From an uncultured bacterium (lineage in GTDB: Bacteria > Actinomycetota > Coriobacteriia > Coriobacteriales > Coriobacteriaceae): a stretch of DNA of 22,899 nt. Below, in pieces: positions 15,388 through 22,805 of this stretch. How positions within the stretch are numbered: position 1 is the stretch's first letter; each line of letters begins with the position of its first letter. A program made the position numbers and the translations under genes. The DNA lies in contig CAJMRD010000031.1 in the NCBI GenBank assembly GCA_905215725.1, positions 1 through 22,899 on the forward strand. Direction: 5' to 3'. The notes beneath the pieces are model-generated. The model made no database searches. It was not told the origin of the DNA and saw only the letters and a program-made list of their open reading frames with translations.

Positions 15388-15421
15388 TTGGCGAGTGTGG
15401 ATTTTCGGACGCTTAACTAAC

Positions 15422-15491
15422 GAGCGTGGATAATCTCCCACTTTGACTTTGAGGCCGTCACCGAGCCAAAAACGGGAGATTATCCACGTTC
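15422..15491. repeat. Palindromic repeat flanking the Fic gene, copy 1
   Basis: Arms CGTGGATAATCTCCC (15425-15439) and its exact complement (15474-15488) extend outward with a G-T and two more pairs to 15422 and 15491. The spacer contains ACTTTGA and GCCAAAAAC. A second copy in the same orientation is at 16866-16929, on the other side of the Fic gene. Confidence 0.85.
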
Positions 15492-15567
15492 ATTTTGGAT
15501 GACCCCCCCCTGTACCAAGCCGAGCTCCATGGTCAAGTAATAACGACTTCTCATCATTAGATTGTTT

Positions 15568-15640
15568 ATATCAATTCTAATAACTATTTAATCATTAAAC
15601 TCGTTATTAGAATTGATATGATTAGCCTAATAACGAGTTT
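15568..15640 (+). promoter_or_regulatory. Overlapping inverted repeats upstream of the Fic gene (candidate operator)
   Basis: Segment A (15568-15584) is the exact complement of 15603-15619 (17 bp). Segment 15597-15610 is the exact complement of segment C (15627-15640, 14 bp). The middle element GTTATTAG is shared, so the two hairpins exclude each other. The half-site CTAATAACGA also appears as TAATAACGA near 15540. The AT-rich stretch lies 27 to 100 bases before the Fic start and probably covers its promoter. The Fic protein's own C-terminal winged helix is a plausible binder; that is inference. Confidence 0.6.
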
Positions 15641-15666
15641 CCGGCACTAAAGATATGGAGGGCGCG

Positions 15667-16839
15667 ATGCAAATCGAGGAGAACGGCCAGGGAACGCTCC
15701 GCAATAATCTATCGGGGAAATTGGCTTACTATTCGTTTTTTCCAACGCCCTTGCAATCATTGAGGCAGCTAAACCTCACCGAGGAAACCTATCGCACGCT
15801 TTCCGCATGCTCACGAAAGCTTGGAGAGCTTGAAGGCATGCTCTACTTTGTTCCCAACGCCGACATGTATCTGACAATGTACGTGCGCAAAGAAGCACTC
15901 CTTTCTTCGCAAATTGAGGGAACCCAGTGCACGTTTGACGACCTACTTAGTCCATCACAAACACAACTCCATCATAAAGATGTCGCAGACGTCGTGAATT
16001 ACGTCCGTGCTGTCGACCGCGGCGTAGAACTGCTCAAAAAGATGCCCTTGTGCACGAGACTTCTTAGGCAAGTTCATGCGGTCCTGCTGGACGGAGTGCG
16101 CGGAACGGAGAAGAATCCAGGCGAGCTGCGCTCCTCACAAAACTGGATTGGCCCCTCAGGCTGCACCATTGCAACCGCATCGTTTGTCCCTCCAAACATT
16201 GAAGATTTGAGTAACACGCTCCAGGACTTCGAACGCTTTATCAATGAGCCTCAAGTCGAAATGGATCCGATTGTGCGGGCGGCGCTCGTCCATTACCAAT
16301 TTGAAACTGCCCATCCATTCCTAGACGGAAACGGTCGCCTGGGCAGGCTTCTCATTACACTTATGCTCATCAATGATGGCGCTCTTCATTCTTGCTTGTT
16401 CTATCCATCGTTCCAGTTCAAGAAAAACCGAAGCGAGTACTACCGGCAACTCACATCCGTAAGGGAGAGAGGCACTTACGAGGAATGGATAGAGTTTTTC
16501 TGCAACAGTCTTCTCGAGAGTGCGAAGGACTCGGTAGGGTCTTTAAAAAACCTTGTTGACCTCCATAACCGTTCCACAGCAACCATTACCGAAAATCTCG
16601 GAAGGACTGCTGCAAACGGGCAAAGGCTGTTGGGCATTCTTGAAGAGCACCCCATCGTCGACACCGCATTCATCGCTGCCCAACTCGATATCGGCAGGAG
16701 TACCGCGAGCTCGCTCGTCAAATCATTTGAAGAATTGGGTATCCTCCGTCCGCTCGACGAGTCAAGACAGAGATACCGGCAGTACGGGTATGAAGAGTAT
16801 CTTTCGATTCTCAGGGAAGACGCCGAGCCGATTAGATAG
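15667..16839 (+). CDS. Fic-family AMPylase-type protein with N-terminal inhibitory motif and C-terminal winged helix
   Basis: A 390-residue protein, organised Fic_N domain - Fic core - winged helix, as in the SoFic group. The catalytic motif HPFLDGNGRLGR starts at H216, so all key residues for nucleotide transfer are present. The class II auto-inhibitory motif (S/T)xxxE(G/N) is present as S80-S-Q-I-E84-G85, and E84 is expected to block the ATP site. Residues about 315-385 (LLGILEEHPIVDTAFIAAQL, then GRSTASSLVKSFEELGILRP) form a helix-turn-helix. The start at 15667 is chosen because GGAGG lies five bases upstream; the ATG at 15655 lacks a ribosome binding site. Codon use is AT-richer than the neighbours, and the gene is bracketed by repeats, suggesting transfer. 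No antitoxin gene is adjacent, as expected for class II. Confidence 0.93.
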   Translation: MQIEENGQGTLRNNLSGKLAYYSFFPTPLQSLRQLNLTEETYRTLSACSRKLGELEGMLYFVPNADMYLTMYVRKEALLSSQIEGTQCTFDDLLSPSQTQLHHKDVADVVNYVRAVDRGVELLKKMPLCTRLLRQVHAVLLDGVRGTEKNPGELRSSQNWIGPSGCTIATASFVPPNIEDLSNTLQDFERFINEPQVEMDPIVRAALVHYQFETAHPFLDGNGRLGRLLITLMLINDGALHSCLFYPSFQFKKNRSEYYRQLTSVRERGTYEEWIEFFCNSLLESAKDSVGSLKNLVDLHNRSTATITENLGRTAANGQRLLGILEEHPIVDTAFIAAQLDIGRSTASSLVKSFEELGILRPLDESRQRYRQYGYEEYLSILREDAEPIR

Positions 16840-16865
16840 GCATCGCAGCCCAGGCAAATTAAAGC

Positions 16866-16929
16866 GAGCGTGGATAATCTCCCACTTTGAGCCTGCACAC
16901 AGGCCAAAAACGGGAGATTATCCACGCTC
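16866..16929. repeat. Palindromic repeat flanking the Fic gene, copy 2
   Basis: Arms 16866-16883 and 16912-16929 are exactly complementary over 18 bp, including CGTGGATAATCTCCC. An inner GCCT/AGGC stem is at 16891-16904. The orientation and the flanking ACTTTGA and GCCAAAAAC are the same as in the copy at 15422-15491. It begins 27 bases after the Fic stop. Confidence 0.85.
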
Positions 16930-16940
16930 ATTCCTGAGTA

Positions 16941-17193
16941 GTCATTTATGAACGTCCCCAATGACTAGTCCGGCAACGCCGATGTTTCGGCAACGACAGC
17001 GAGCGAGCCGCATTCGGAGCAAGACGACGCCGCAGGTAGAGAACGGACAGCGAGCGGGTCGCATTTGAGACAAGGTGACGTGAAACGAAAGGGCGCTGAC
17101 CTTCTGGTCGCGCCCTTGAAGTTGAACGTCAGATTGTCCAAATGCGGCCCGCGCAGCGTCGAGCAGTTACGGCGTTTGGTAAAACGCCGTAAC
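16941..17193 (-). repeat. Compound hairpin repeat, copy 2, abutting the pyrE stop
   Basis: Same order as at 13536-13749. A 12-bp hairpin (17166-17177 with 17182-17193) has its last base in the pyrE stop codon. Next comes GACGCTGCGCG, then a 99-base hairpin (17054-17152), then CTCGCTGTCC, and finally the GTCATT...AATGAC unit (16941-16965). The long hairpin pairs 17054-17067 with 17139-17152 (one G-T), ACAA/TTGT, TGACGT/ACGTCA (17076-17081 with 17126-17131), and AAGGGCGC/GCGCCCTT with loop GACC-AGAA-GGTC. A 35-base piece (17047-17081) is imperfectly duplicated at 16996-17030. Confidence 0.8.
17082..17117 (-). terminator. Probable terminator of pyrE
   Basis: On the minus strand AAGGGCGC-GACC-AGAA-GGTC-GCGCCCTT is followed by TCGTTTC. 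The stem is strong and the T-run short. It is the centre of the compound repeat, about 75 bases beyond the pyrE stop. Confidence 0.6.
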
Positions 17194-17873
17194 TAACGTG
17201 CTCCGTACTTCTCGTAGTAGGCGTCGATGGCAGTCTTGAGCTCGTCGTCGATGACAACCTTGCCGTCGATCTCGTGGTTGTAGAGGGTCTCGACGACCTC
17301 GGCCATGGAGACGATGCTCGCGACGGGGAAACCGTACTTGGCCTCGATCTCCTTCTGCGCGGTGGTCACACCGCCCTTGCCGACCTCCATGCGGTTGAGG
17401 GACACGATCAGGCCCTTGATCTCGACATCGGCAGCAGCCTTGACCTTGGGATAGGTCTCGTCGATGGACTTGCCGCTGGTGGTAACGTCCTCGACCATGA
17501 CCACACGGTCGCCGTCCTTGGGCTCATAACCCAGCAGGTTGCCCTTATCGGCACCGTGGTCCTTGGCCTCCTTGCGGTCGCAGCAGTACTTGACCTCCTT
17601 GCCGTACAGCTCGTGGTAGGCAATTGCGGTCACGACGGCCAGCGGAATGCCCTTGTAGGCCGGTCCAAACAGCACATCAAAGTCGTCGCCAAAGTTATCG
17701 TGGATGGCCTGGGCGTAATACTCGCCCAGCTTCTTGAGCTGATAGCCCGTCACGTAAGCGCCGGCGTTCATAAAGAACGGGGACTGACGGCCGCTCTTGA
17801 GCGTAAAGCTGCCGAACTTAAGAACGTCGGACTCGACCATAAACTTGATGAACTCTTGCTTGTAAGCCTCCAT
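17193..17873 (-). CDS. pyrE: Orotate phosphoribosyltransferase
   Basis: A 226-residue type I phosphoribosyltransferase that makes orotidine 5'-phosphate from orotate and PRPP in pyrimidine synthesis. The PRPP-binding motif VVMVEDVTTSGKS is at 124-136. The catalytic loop CDRKEAKDHGADKGNLLG and the N-terminal FTLKSGRQSPFFMNAG, which contacts orotate and PRPP, are intact. AGAGGAG lies upstream of the ATG at 17873. No other pyr gene is in the window, so it is transcribed alone or as the last gene of a unit whose promoter is in the gap to 18000. It faces away from mgtA. Confidence 0.97.
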   Translation of the reverse strand: MEAYKQEFIKFMVESDVLKFGSFTLKSGRQSPFFMNAGAYVTGYQLKKLGEYYAQAIHDNFGDDFDVLFGPAYKGIPLAVVTAIAYHELYGKEVKYCCDRKEAKDHGADKGNLLGYEPKDGDRVVMVEDVTTSGKSIDETYPKVKAAADVEIKGLIVSLNRMEVGKGGVTTAQKEIEAKYGFPVASIVSMAEVVETLYNHEIDGKVVIDDELKTAIDAYYEKYGAR

Positions 17874-17999
17874 GCGGGCTCCTCTCGTAATCGCGTACGT
17901 GCTCTTCAGTTTAGCGCAGGCGAGGCGTCGATGTGGGCGTGCTTTGAGGCCACGGCATTCTGTAAAGGCTTTGTCAGGGGGAATGGTTTTCCGAACAAT

Positions 18000-18032
18000 G
18001 GGGTTGACATGTCAAACCCCCTCACCAAGAAT
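18000..18032 (+). promoter_or_regulatory. mgtA promoter with palindrome over the -35 box
   Basis: A consensus -35 TTGACA (18004-18009) and AAGAAT (18027-18032, four of six matches) are separated by 17 bases. The -35 is inside the perfect 12-bp palindrome TTGACATGTCAA (18004-18015), flanked by GGGG and CCCC with one extra A. This would be a natural repressor site. Transcription would start near 18040, giving a leader of about 270 bases before mgtA. The rest of the gap from pyrE (17874-17999) shows nothing else I recognise. Confidence 0.65.
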
Positions 18033-18099
18033 ACGGGCGGATTAAAAAGGGGTACGAGATACCCAAAGCGCGCTGCGCTCAGCCTTTAGGAGGTGTGCC

Positions 18100-18171
18100 A
18101 TGGAAGGCAGTCCTAGTCGAAAAACCTGCATGTCGCCCTCGGCACGCCGCGAGGACTCCGCACACGCATAA
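18100..18171 (+). CDS. Upstream ORF (possible leader peptide) of mgtA
   Basis: A 23-codon ORF beginning MEGSPSRKTC and ending REDSAHA. It has a near-perfect Shine-Dalgarno AGGAGGTG (18088-18095) six bases before its ATG, stronger than that of most genes in the window. It lies in the leader between the mgtA promoter and mgtA and is out of frame with mgtA, with about 140 bases between its stop and the ATPase start. Enterobacterial mgtA has a short leader peptide, MgtL, that couples translation to Mg2+ control. The position is alike, but the sequence is not clearly similar. A small GGGTA/TACCC hairpin and an AGCGC/GCGCT hairpin precede it. Confidence 0.5.
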   Translation: MEGSPSRKTCMSPSARREDSAHA

Positions 18172-18310
18172 ACGCCACCGGCAGATCGCCAAAACCACCG
18201 CAAAGGCGCGCTGCACCCTTTGTGGGCTCAAGAGCTTGACGTGAGCGACATCTAGGTTTTTTGAAGCAAATACGACACGTACGCTAACTCCCCTCAACAA
18301 GGAGGACCCT

Positions 18311-21079
18311 ATGCTGATGCTCAAAACCGTCACGGTACTCGAAGCCATCTCCAAGCGCCGCCGCACGGCGCGCCCTGCCGCTCATACCGGCCTGTCCAAG
18401 AACACCATATTCGCCGCCACCCATAGTGCCGAGGACGCCCTCGTACTGCTTGACGCCACGGCAAACGGCCTCACCGTCGAGCAGGCAACTGAGCGCCTGA
18501 ACGCCGTCGGCCCCAACACCATCGAGGCAACGACCAAAACGCTCGCCCGCCGCATCGCCGACGCGTTCATCGATCCCTTCGCCGGCATCCTCGCCGCGCT
18601 CGCACTGGTCTCGCTCTACATCGACGTGCTCGCCGTGCCCGAACCGCAGCGCGACCCCTCCACGGTCATCGTCATCGGCACTATGCTGCTGGTATCGGGC
18701 GGCATGAAGTTTATCCAGGAAGCCCGCAGCGGCAATGCGGCCGAGGCCCTCAAGGACCTGGTCTCCAACACTTGCACCGCCCTGCGCGACGGCGAGCGCA
18801 TCGAGATCCCCTTCGACGAGCTCGTCCCTGGCGATGTAATCCGTCTCTCTGCCGGCGATATGGTGCCGGCAGATGCCCGCATCATCACCGCGCGCGACCT
18901 GTTTGTGATCGAGTCCGCACTCACCGGCGAGAGCGAGGCCGTCGAGAAGACCACCGCCGTCACCGTCGTCGAGGGCGCCGACGGCTCCGCACTGCCACTC
19001 TCTGCCTGCAAGAACATCGTCTTTACCGGCACCTCCGTGCAAAACGGCGCCGCCATGGCGCTTGTCGTTGCCACCGGCTCGGACACCTACCTGGGCGGCA
19101 TCGCCAAGATGCTCAACGGGCGCGGCGAAAAGAGCGCGTTTGACCGCGGCGTCTCGAGCGTCTCCATGTTGCTCGTACGCCTCATGCTCGTTATGGCGCC
19201 GGCCGTCTTTGCCATCAACGCCGCCACCAAGGGCGACGTCATCGACGCGCTGCTGTTCGCCACGAGCGTGGCCGTGGGCATCACGCCGCAAATGCTTCCC
19301 GTCATCGTGACCACGAGCCTATCGCAGGGCGCCAAGGACCTCGCCCGTCGCCAGGTTATCGTCAAGGAGCTGCCGGCGATTCAAAACCTCGGCGCGATGG
19401 ACGTCCTGTGCTGCGACAAGACCGGCACCCTCACCGAAGACCGCATCGTGCTCGAGCGCTATCTCAGCACCGACGGCAACGAAGACGCACGCGTGCTGCG
19501 CCATGCGTTTTTGAATAGCTTCTTCCAAACCGGCCTCAAAAACCTTATCGACCTGGCCGTAATCGACCGTGCCGATGTGACGCCCTCGACCGTCGTGCCC
19601 GATTCTATACTGGGCCAGAGTCTGCGCGACCGCTATACCAAGGTCGACGAGGTTCCCTTCGATTTCTCGCGCCGTCGCCTGAGCGTAGTTGTCGCCGACG
19701 CCCAAGGCAAAACCCAGATGGTTACCAAGGGCGCTGCCGAGGAAATGCTCGAGATCTGCTCCTTTGTCGAGATCGATGGCATCGCTCAGCCGCTCACCGA
19801 CGAGAAGCTCGCCCAGATTCGCAAGCAGATCGCCGGACTTAACGCCGAGGGCCTACGCGTAATTGCCGTGGCGCAGAAGACCAATCCGCGCTGCGTGGGC
19901 GAGTTTGGCATCGCCGACGAGTGCGACATGGTGCTGATGGGCTTTTTGGCCTTCCTCGATCCGCCCAAAGCAAGTGCCGCGAGCGCCGTCGCCACCCTCG
20001 AGGCCAAGGGCGTGGCGGTCAAGGTCCTAACCGGCGACAACGACCGCGTCGCCGCCACCGTCTGCGAGCAGATCGGTATCGATGCGAGCAACGTCTTGCT
20101 CGGCTCCGAGATCGATGCGCTCGATGACGCCGAACTTGCCGAGCGCGCCGAGAAAACCCACCTCTTCGCCAAGCTCTCGCCGCTGCAGAAGGCGCGCCTG
20201 GTACGTGTCATGCGCGAGATGCTCGGCCACACCGTGGGCTTTATGGGCGACGGCATCAACGACGCCGCCGCCATGCGTGCGAGCGATTGCGGCATCTCGG
20301 TCGATTCGGCCGTCGATATTGCCAAGGAATCCGCCGATATCATCTTGCTTCAGAAGGACCTGGGCGTGCTCGAGCGCGGCATCATCGAAGGCCGCCGCAC
20401 TTACGGCAACCTGCTCAAGTACCTCAAGACCACGGTGAGCTCCAACTTTGGCAATGTGCTGTCCGTGACCGTCGCGAGCCTGTTCTTGCCGTTTTTGCCC
20501 ATGAGCGCCCTGCAGTTGGTACTGCTGTCGCTGGTCTACGAGATCGTGTGCATCGCACTGCCGTGGGACACCGTCGATGATGCCTGGACTGCCCGCCCGC
20601 GTGCCTGGGACGCCGCGTCCATCAAGGGCTTTATGCTCGAGCTGGGCCCCGTGAGCTCGCTGTTTGACATCGTGACCTTCGCCGCGCTCTTCTTTGTCGT
20701 GTGCCCCGCCGCCGTGGACGCAAGCTGGTCCGAGCTTGCCGCCGTGGGCGACGTCGCGGGTATGGCGACCTTTGCTGCGCTCTTCCAGAGCGGCTGGTTT
20801 GTCGAGTCCATGTGGTCGCAGACACTCGTGGTCCACATGTTGCGCTCCCCGCATCTGCCGAGCCCGCGCGACCACGCCGCGCCCGCATTGTGCGTTCTTA
20901 CCGTGCTGGGCCTGGTGCTCGTCACCTGGCTGCCGGCAAGCCCCATCGCCGATGTGCTCGGCCTCATGCCGCTGCCCACGAGCTTTTTTGGGCTGCTCAT
21001 TGGCATCGTTACCGCCTATATCGCGCTCACCCAGCTGGCAAAGTGCCGCTACATTGCCCGCCACGGCGAGCTGCTGTAG
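18311..21079 (+). CDS. mgtA: Magnesium-translocating P-type ATPase (P3B, MgtA-type)
   Basis: A 922-residue membrane pump that imports Mg2+ at the cost of ATP. After a basic N-terminus come membrane helices 1-2 (about 80-150), the actuator domain with the LTGESEAVEK motif, and helix 4 with VGITPQMLPVIVTTSLSQGA, typical of P3B pumps. The phosphorylation site is D369 in CCDKTGTLTEDR, followed by the nucleotide domain with VTKGAAEEML and the hinge MGDGINDAAAMRASD. Helices 5-6 carry TTVSSNFGNVLSVTVASLF and VYEIVCIALPWDTVD, the MgtA signature. Four more helices follow. AGGAGG lies five bases before the ATG. No mgtC or corA gene is near. Confidence 0.96.
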   Translation: MLMLKTVTVLEAISKRRRTARPAAHTGLSKNTIFAATHSAEDALVLLDATANGLTVEQATERLNAVGPNTIEATTKTLARRIADAFIDPFAGILAALALVSLYIDVLAVPEPQRDPSTVIVIGTMLLVSGGMKFIQEARSGNAAEALKDLVSNTCTALRDGERIEIPFDELVPGDVIRLSAGDMVPADARIITARDLFVIESALTGESEAVEKTTAVTVVEGADGSALPLSACKNIVFTGTSVQNGAAMALVVATGSDTYLGGIAKMLNGRGEKSAFDRGVSSVSMLLVRLMLVMAPAVFAINAATKGDVIDALLFATSVAVGITPQMLPVIVTTSLSQGAKDLARRQVIVKELPAIQNLGAMDVLCCDKTGTLTEDRIVLERYLSTDGNEDARVLRHAFLNSFFQTGLKNLIDLAVIDRADVTPSTVVPDSILGQSLRDRYTKVDEVPFDFSRRRLSVVVADAQGKTQMVTKGAAEEMLEICSFVEIDGIAQPLTDEKLAQIRKQIAGLNAEGLRVIAVAQKTNPRCVGEFGIADECDMVLMGFLAFLDPPKASAASAVATLEAKGVAVKVLTGDNDRVAATVCEQIGIDASNVLLGSEIDALDDAELAERAEKTHLFAKLSPLQKARLVRVMREMLGHTVGFMGDGINDAAAMRASDCGISVDSAVDIAKESADIILLQKDLGVLERGIIEGRRTYGNLLKYLKTTVSSNFGNVLSVTVASLFLPFLPMSALQLVLLSLVYEIVCIALPWDTVDDAWTARPRAWDAASIKGFMLELGPVSSLFDIVTFAALFFVVCPAAVDASWSELAAVGDVAGMATFAALFQSGWFVESMWSQTLVVHMLRSPHLPSPRDHAAPALCVLTVLGLVLVTWLPASPIADVLGLMPLPTSFFGLLIGIVTAYIALTQLAKCRYIARHGELL

Positions 21080-21179
21080 CAAGTAGACGGAAAACACCCT
21101 GCCAGCTGCCGTTGCCACTACCACAGCTGCCAACGCCGCTACCGCTGCCTCTGCCGCCGCCGCAGTCTATCCCCCCAGC

Positions 21180-21246
21180 AGTTGCGGTGAAATAGTTCCT
21201 GTTTAAAGCCCCGTGACTTTAATTTAGGGACTATTCCACCGCAACT
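21180..21246. repeat. 67-bp palindrome between convergent mgtA and the LuxR-type gene
   Basis: Arms 21180-21200 and 21226-21246 match at 19 of 21 positions. Inside, TTAAAG and CTTTAA pair again, so almost the whole element folds. There is no T-run. It starts about 100 bases after mgtA and ends 14 bases before the other gene's stop codon on the minus strand. It could act as a two-way transcript barrier. Confidence 0.75.
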
Positions 21247-21260
21247 TATTGGGAGATTAG

Positions 21261-22805
21261 CTAGTCCTTGGGCGTCCAGGACCAGAAGAAGTTGATAAGG
21301 GCCACGCGCGAGGCGGTACCGGTCTTTTTGTTGATCGAGGAAATGTGACGATAGAGCGTGGAGCGCGAAAGGAAAAGCGTTGTGGCGATGTCCTGAACGC
21401 TCTGGTCCGAAACGACCAATACCTCAAGAATATCGCGCTCGCGCTCTGTAAGCCCAAAGGTGGCGACGAAAGCATCGAGGCGTTCATCGGACGTGAGCTC
21501 CGCTGCCTCCACGGGCTCGGGGTCGGAGCATGTGGGCGCAAGATCCCCACCAAGATCGTCGGTGGCAAGCGGCAGGCCATCCTGCATCACGGCATCATCG
21601 GCTCGTTGCCCCAACTGCCCCAGCAGCGTAATCGCAATGCCCACAAACATCACGAGCGCCGCACCGACCGAAGCCAGCACGTTTTGACTCGAGATAATCG
21701 CCACTGCCGGCGCCGTCACGAGCATCGAGCACACGTTGTTGACGACGCGACCCATGCACGGCCAAAAATATGACCAGCGCGCATAGAGCGAGACGGCGGC
21801 ATATTTTGTGGTAAAGAACACCACGAAAAAGCCCGAGCCCAGATAAAAGATGATCGTGGCAGCGAGCTCGTTGCCGCCATTGCCGTCGACGATGAGCACA
21901 AAGAACGAAAGCGTGGACAGTATGGCGGCACATGTCATGCCGATATTCATATACGAGCGGCCGTGCAGGTCAAATAGTGCGCCAGCGACCAACGAGCTCA
22001 CGACAAGCAGCAGGCGCGGCCAATCGCCCAAATCGACGGCTCCGACAGCATGCAGGGTCGTGAAGCCCGCGTTGAGAGCGGCGAATACGCTGGAAAGGTA
22101 CGCCGTCGCCACGGTCAGGCGAACTACGGCGCGACGGAATGCCGCCTTTGCCTCGGGATCGTCATGCCACTTGGCGCCATATTCCAGAGCATCTACCGAA
22201 AGCCCGGCAGCACTGGGTTCAAAGTTGGGGTCGGACTCGTCGCGCAGCTTGGCGCGTCGGGCACCGTGGAGCAACGCCACCTGCGCGATCGCACAGACGA
22301 CCAGAACAGCCTGCTGAGGAATGCCGACAGGCATCACCATGTGGTTGAGAACCTGCACCAGAACGCCCATGGCGTAAGAAAGTGCGGCGGCGCGCGCCAA
22401 GCAGGGCGTTCGCGCAAAGCGCCTCGCATAATTTGCATGGGCAGTCGATCCGCAGTAGCCCAGCGCGCAGCACGCCACCAAACCGCCGGCAATTACCACC
22501 TCAACCTGAACCGCCATAATCAACAGCAGCAATGCCGCCACCAGCAAAACGCCCGTGACGTCACTCGTTGCGTCGATAGCATGGGGACGGCGATAGTACA
22601 GAATGGGACGCACAAAAAAGCCAATCACGCTCGCGCCGATGACAAGGCTCTCATAAATAACGACCTCGTTTGGAGACACGAACTCGGCCATGCGCACATC
22701 AAAAAGATACTCGCACGCCAAAAACGTGAAGAAGAACAGCGCCAGGCATATAATCTCCCGAATGCCCCGACGCAAATATGCGGTTGTGTCTCCTATGCCC
22801 CTCAT
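21261..22805 (-). CDS. LuxR-family regulator with multi-span membrane N-terminal domain
   Basis: A 514-residue protein. Residues about 15-405 contain some ten to twelve hydrophobic segments in two halves joined by a charged loop (RRAKLRDESDPNFEPSAAG and on), similar to a transporter fold. An acidic linker (about 405-450) follows, and the C-terminus is a LuxR-type helix-turn-helix: LTERERDILEVLVVSDQSVQ, then DIATTLFLSRSTLYRHISSI. This architecture is common and highly expanded in Coriobacteriia, where members often regulate neighbouring metabolic genes. The ATG at 22805 (GGGGG six bases upstream) is preferred over the TTG at 22826. What it senses and controls is not visible. The 94 bases beyond it to the window end show no further feature. 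Confidence 0.9.
   Translation of the reverse strand: MRGIGDTTAYLRRGIREIICLALFFFTFLACEYLFDVRMAEFVSPNEVVIYESLVIGASVIGFFVRPILYYRRPHAIDATSDVTGVLLVAALLLLIMAVQVEVVIAGGLVACCALGYCGSTAHANYARRFARTPCLARAAALSYAMGVLVQVLNHMVMPVGIPQQAVLVVCAIAQVALLHGARRAKLRDESDPNFEPSAAGLSVDALEYGAKWHDDPEAKAAFRRAVVRLTVATAYLSSVFAALNAGFTTLHAVGAVDLGDWPRLLLVVSSLVAGALFDLHGRSYMNIGMTCAAILSTLSFFVLIVDGNGGNELAATIIFYLGSGFFVVFFTTKYAAVSLYARWSYFWPCMGRVVNNVCSMLVTAPAVAIISSQNVLASVGAALVMFVGIAITLLGQLGQRADDAVMQDGLPLATDDLGGDLAPTCSDPEPVEAAELTSDERLDAFVATFGLTERERDILEVLVVSDQSVQDIATTLFLSRSTLYRHISSINKKTGTASRVALINFFWSWTPKD

Noticed and set aside
13310..17193. CRISPR array explanation for the repeated sequences
   Set aside because: Repeats are few, long, self-complementary and irregularly spaced, with no regular spacers and no cas genes.
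18040..18310. M-box or known magnesium riboswitch in the mgtA leader
   Set aside because: The conserved M-box sequence blocks I would expect are not visible; a covariance-model scan would be needed to exclude a distant form.
18284..19291. Long minus-strand ORF over the mgtA 5' half
   Set aside because: Antisense shadow; composition dominated by Gly, Asp, Arg and His as expected from the reverse strand of a GC-rich gene.
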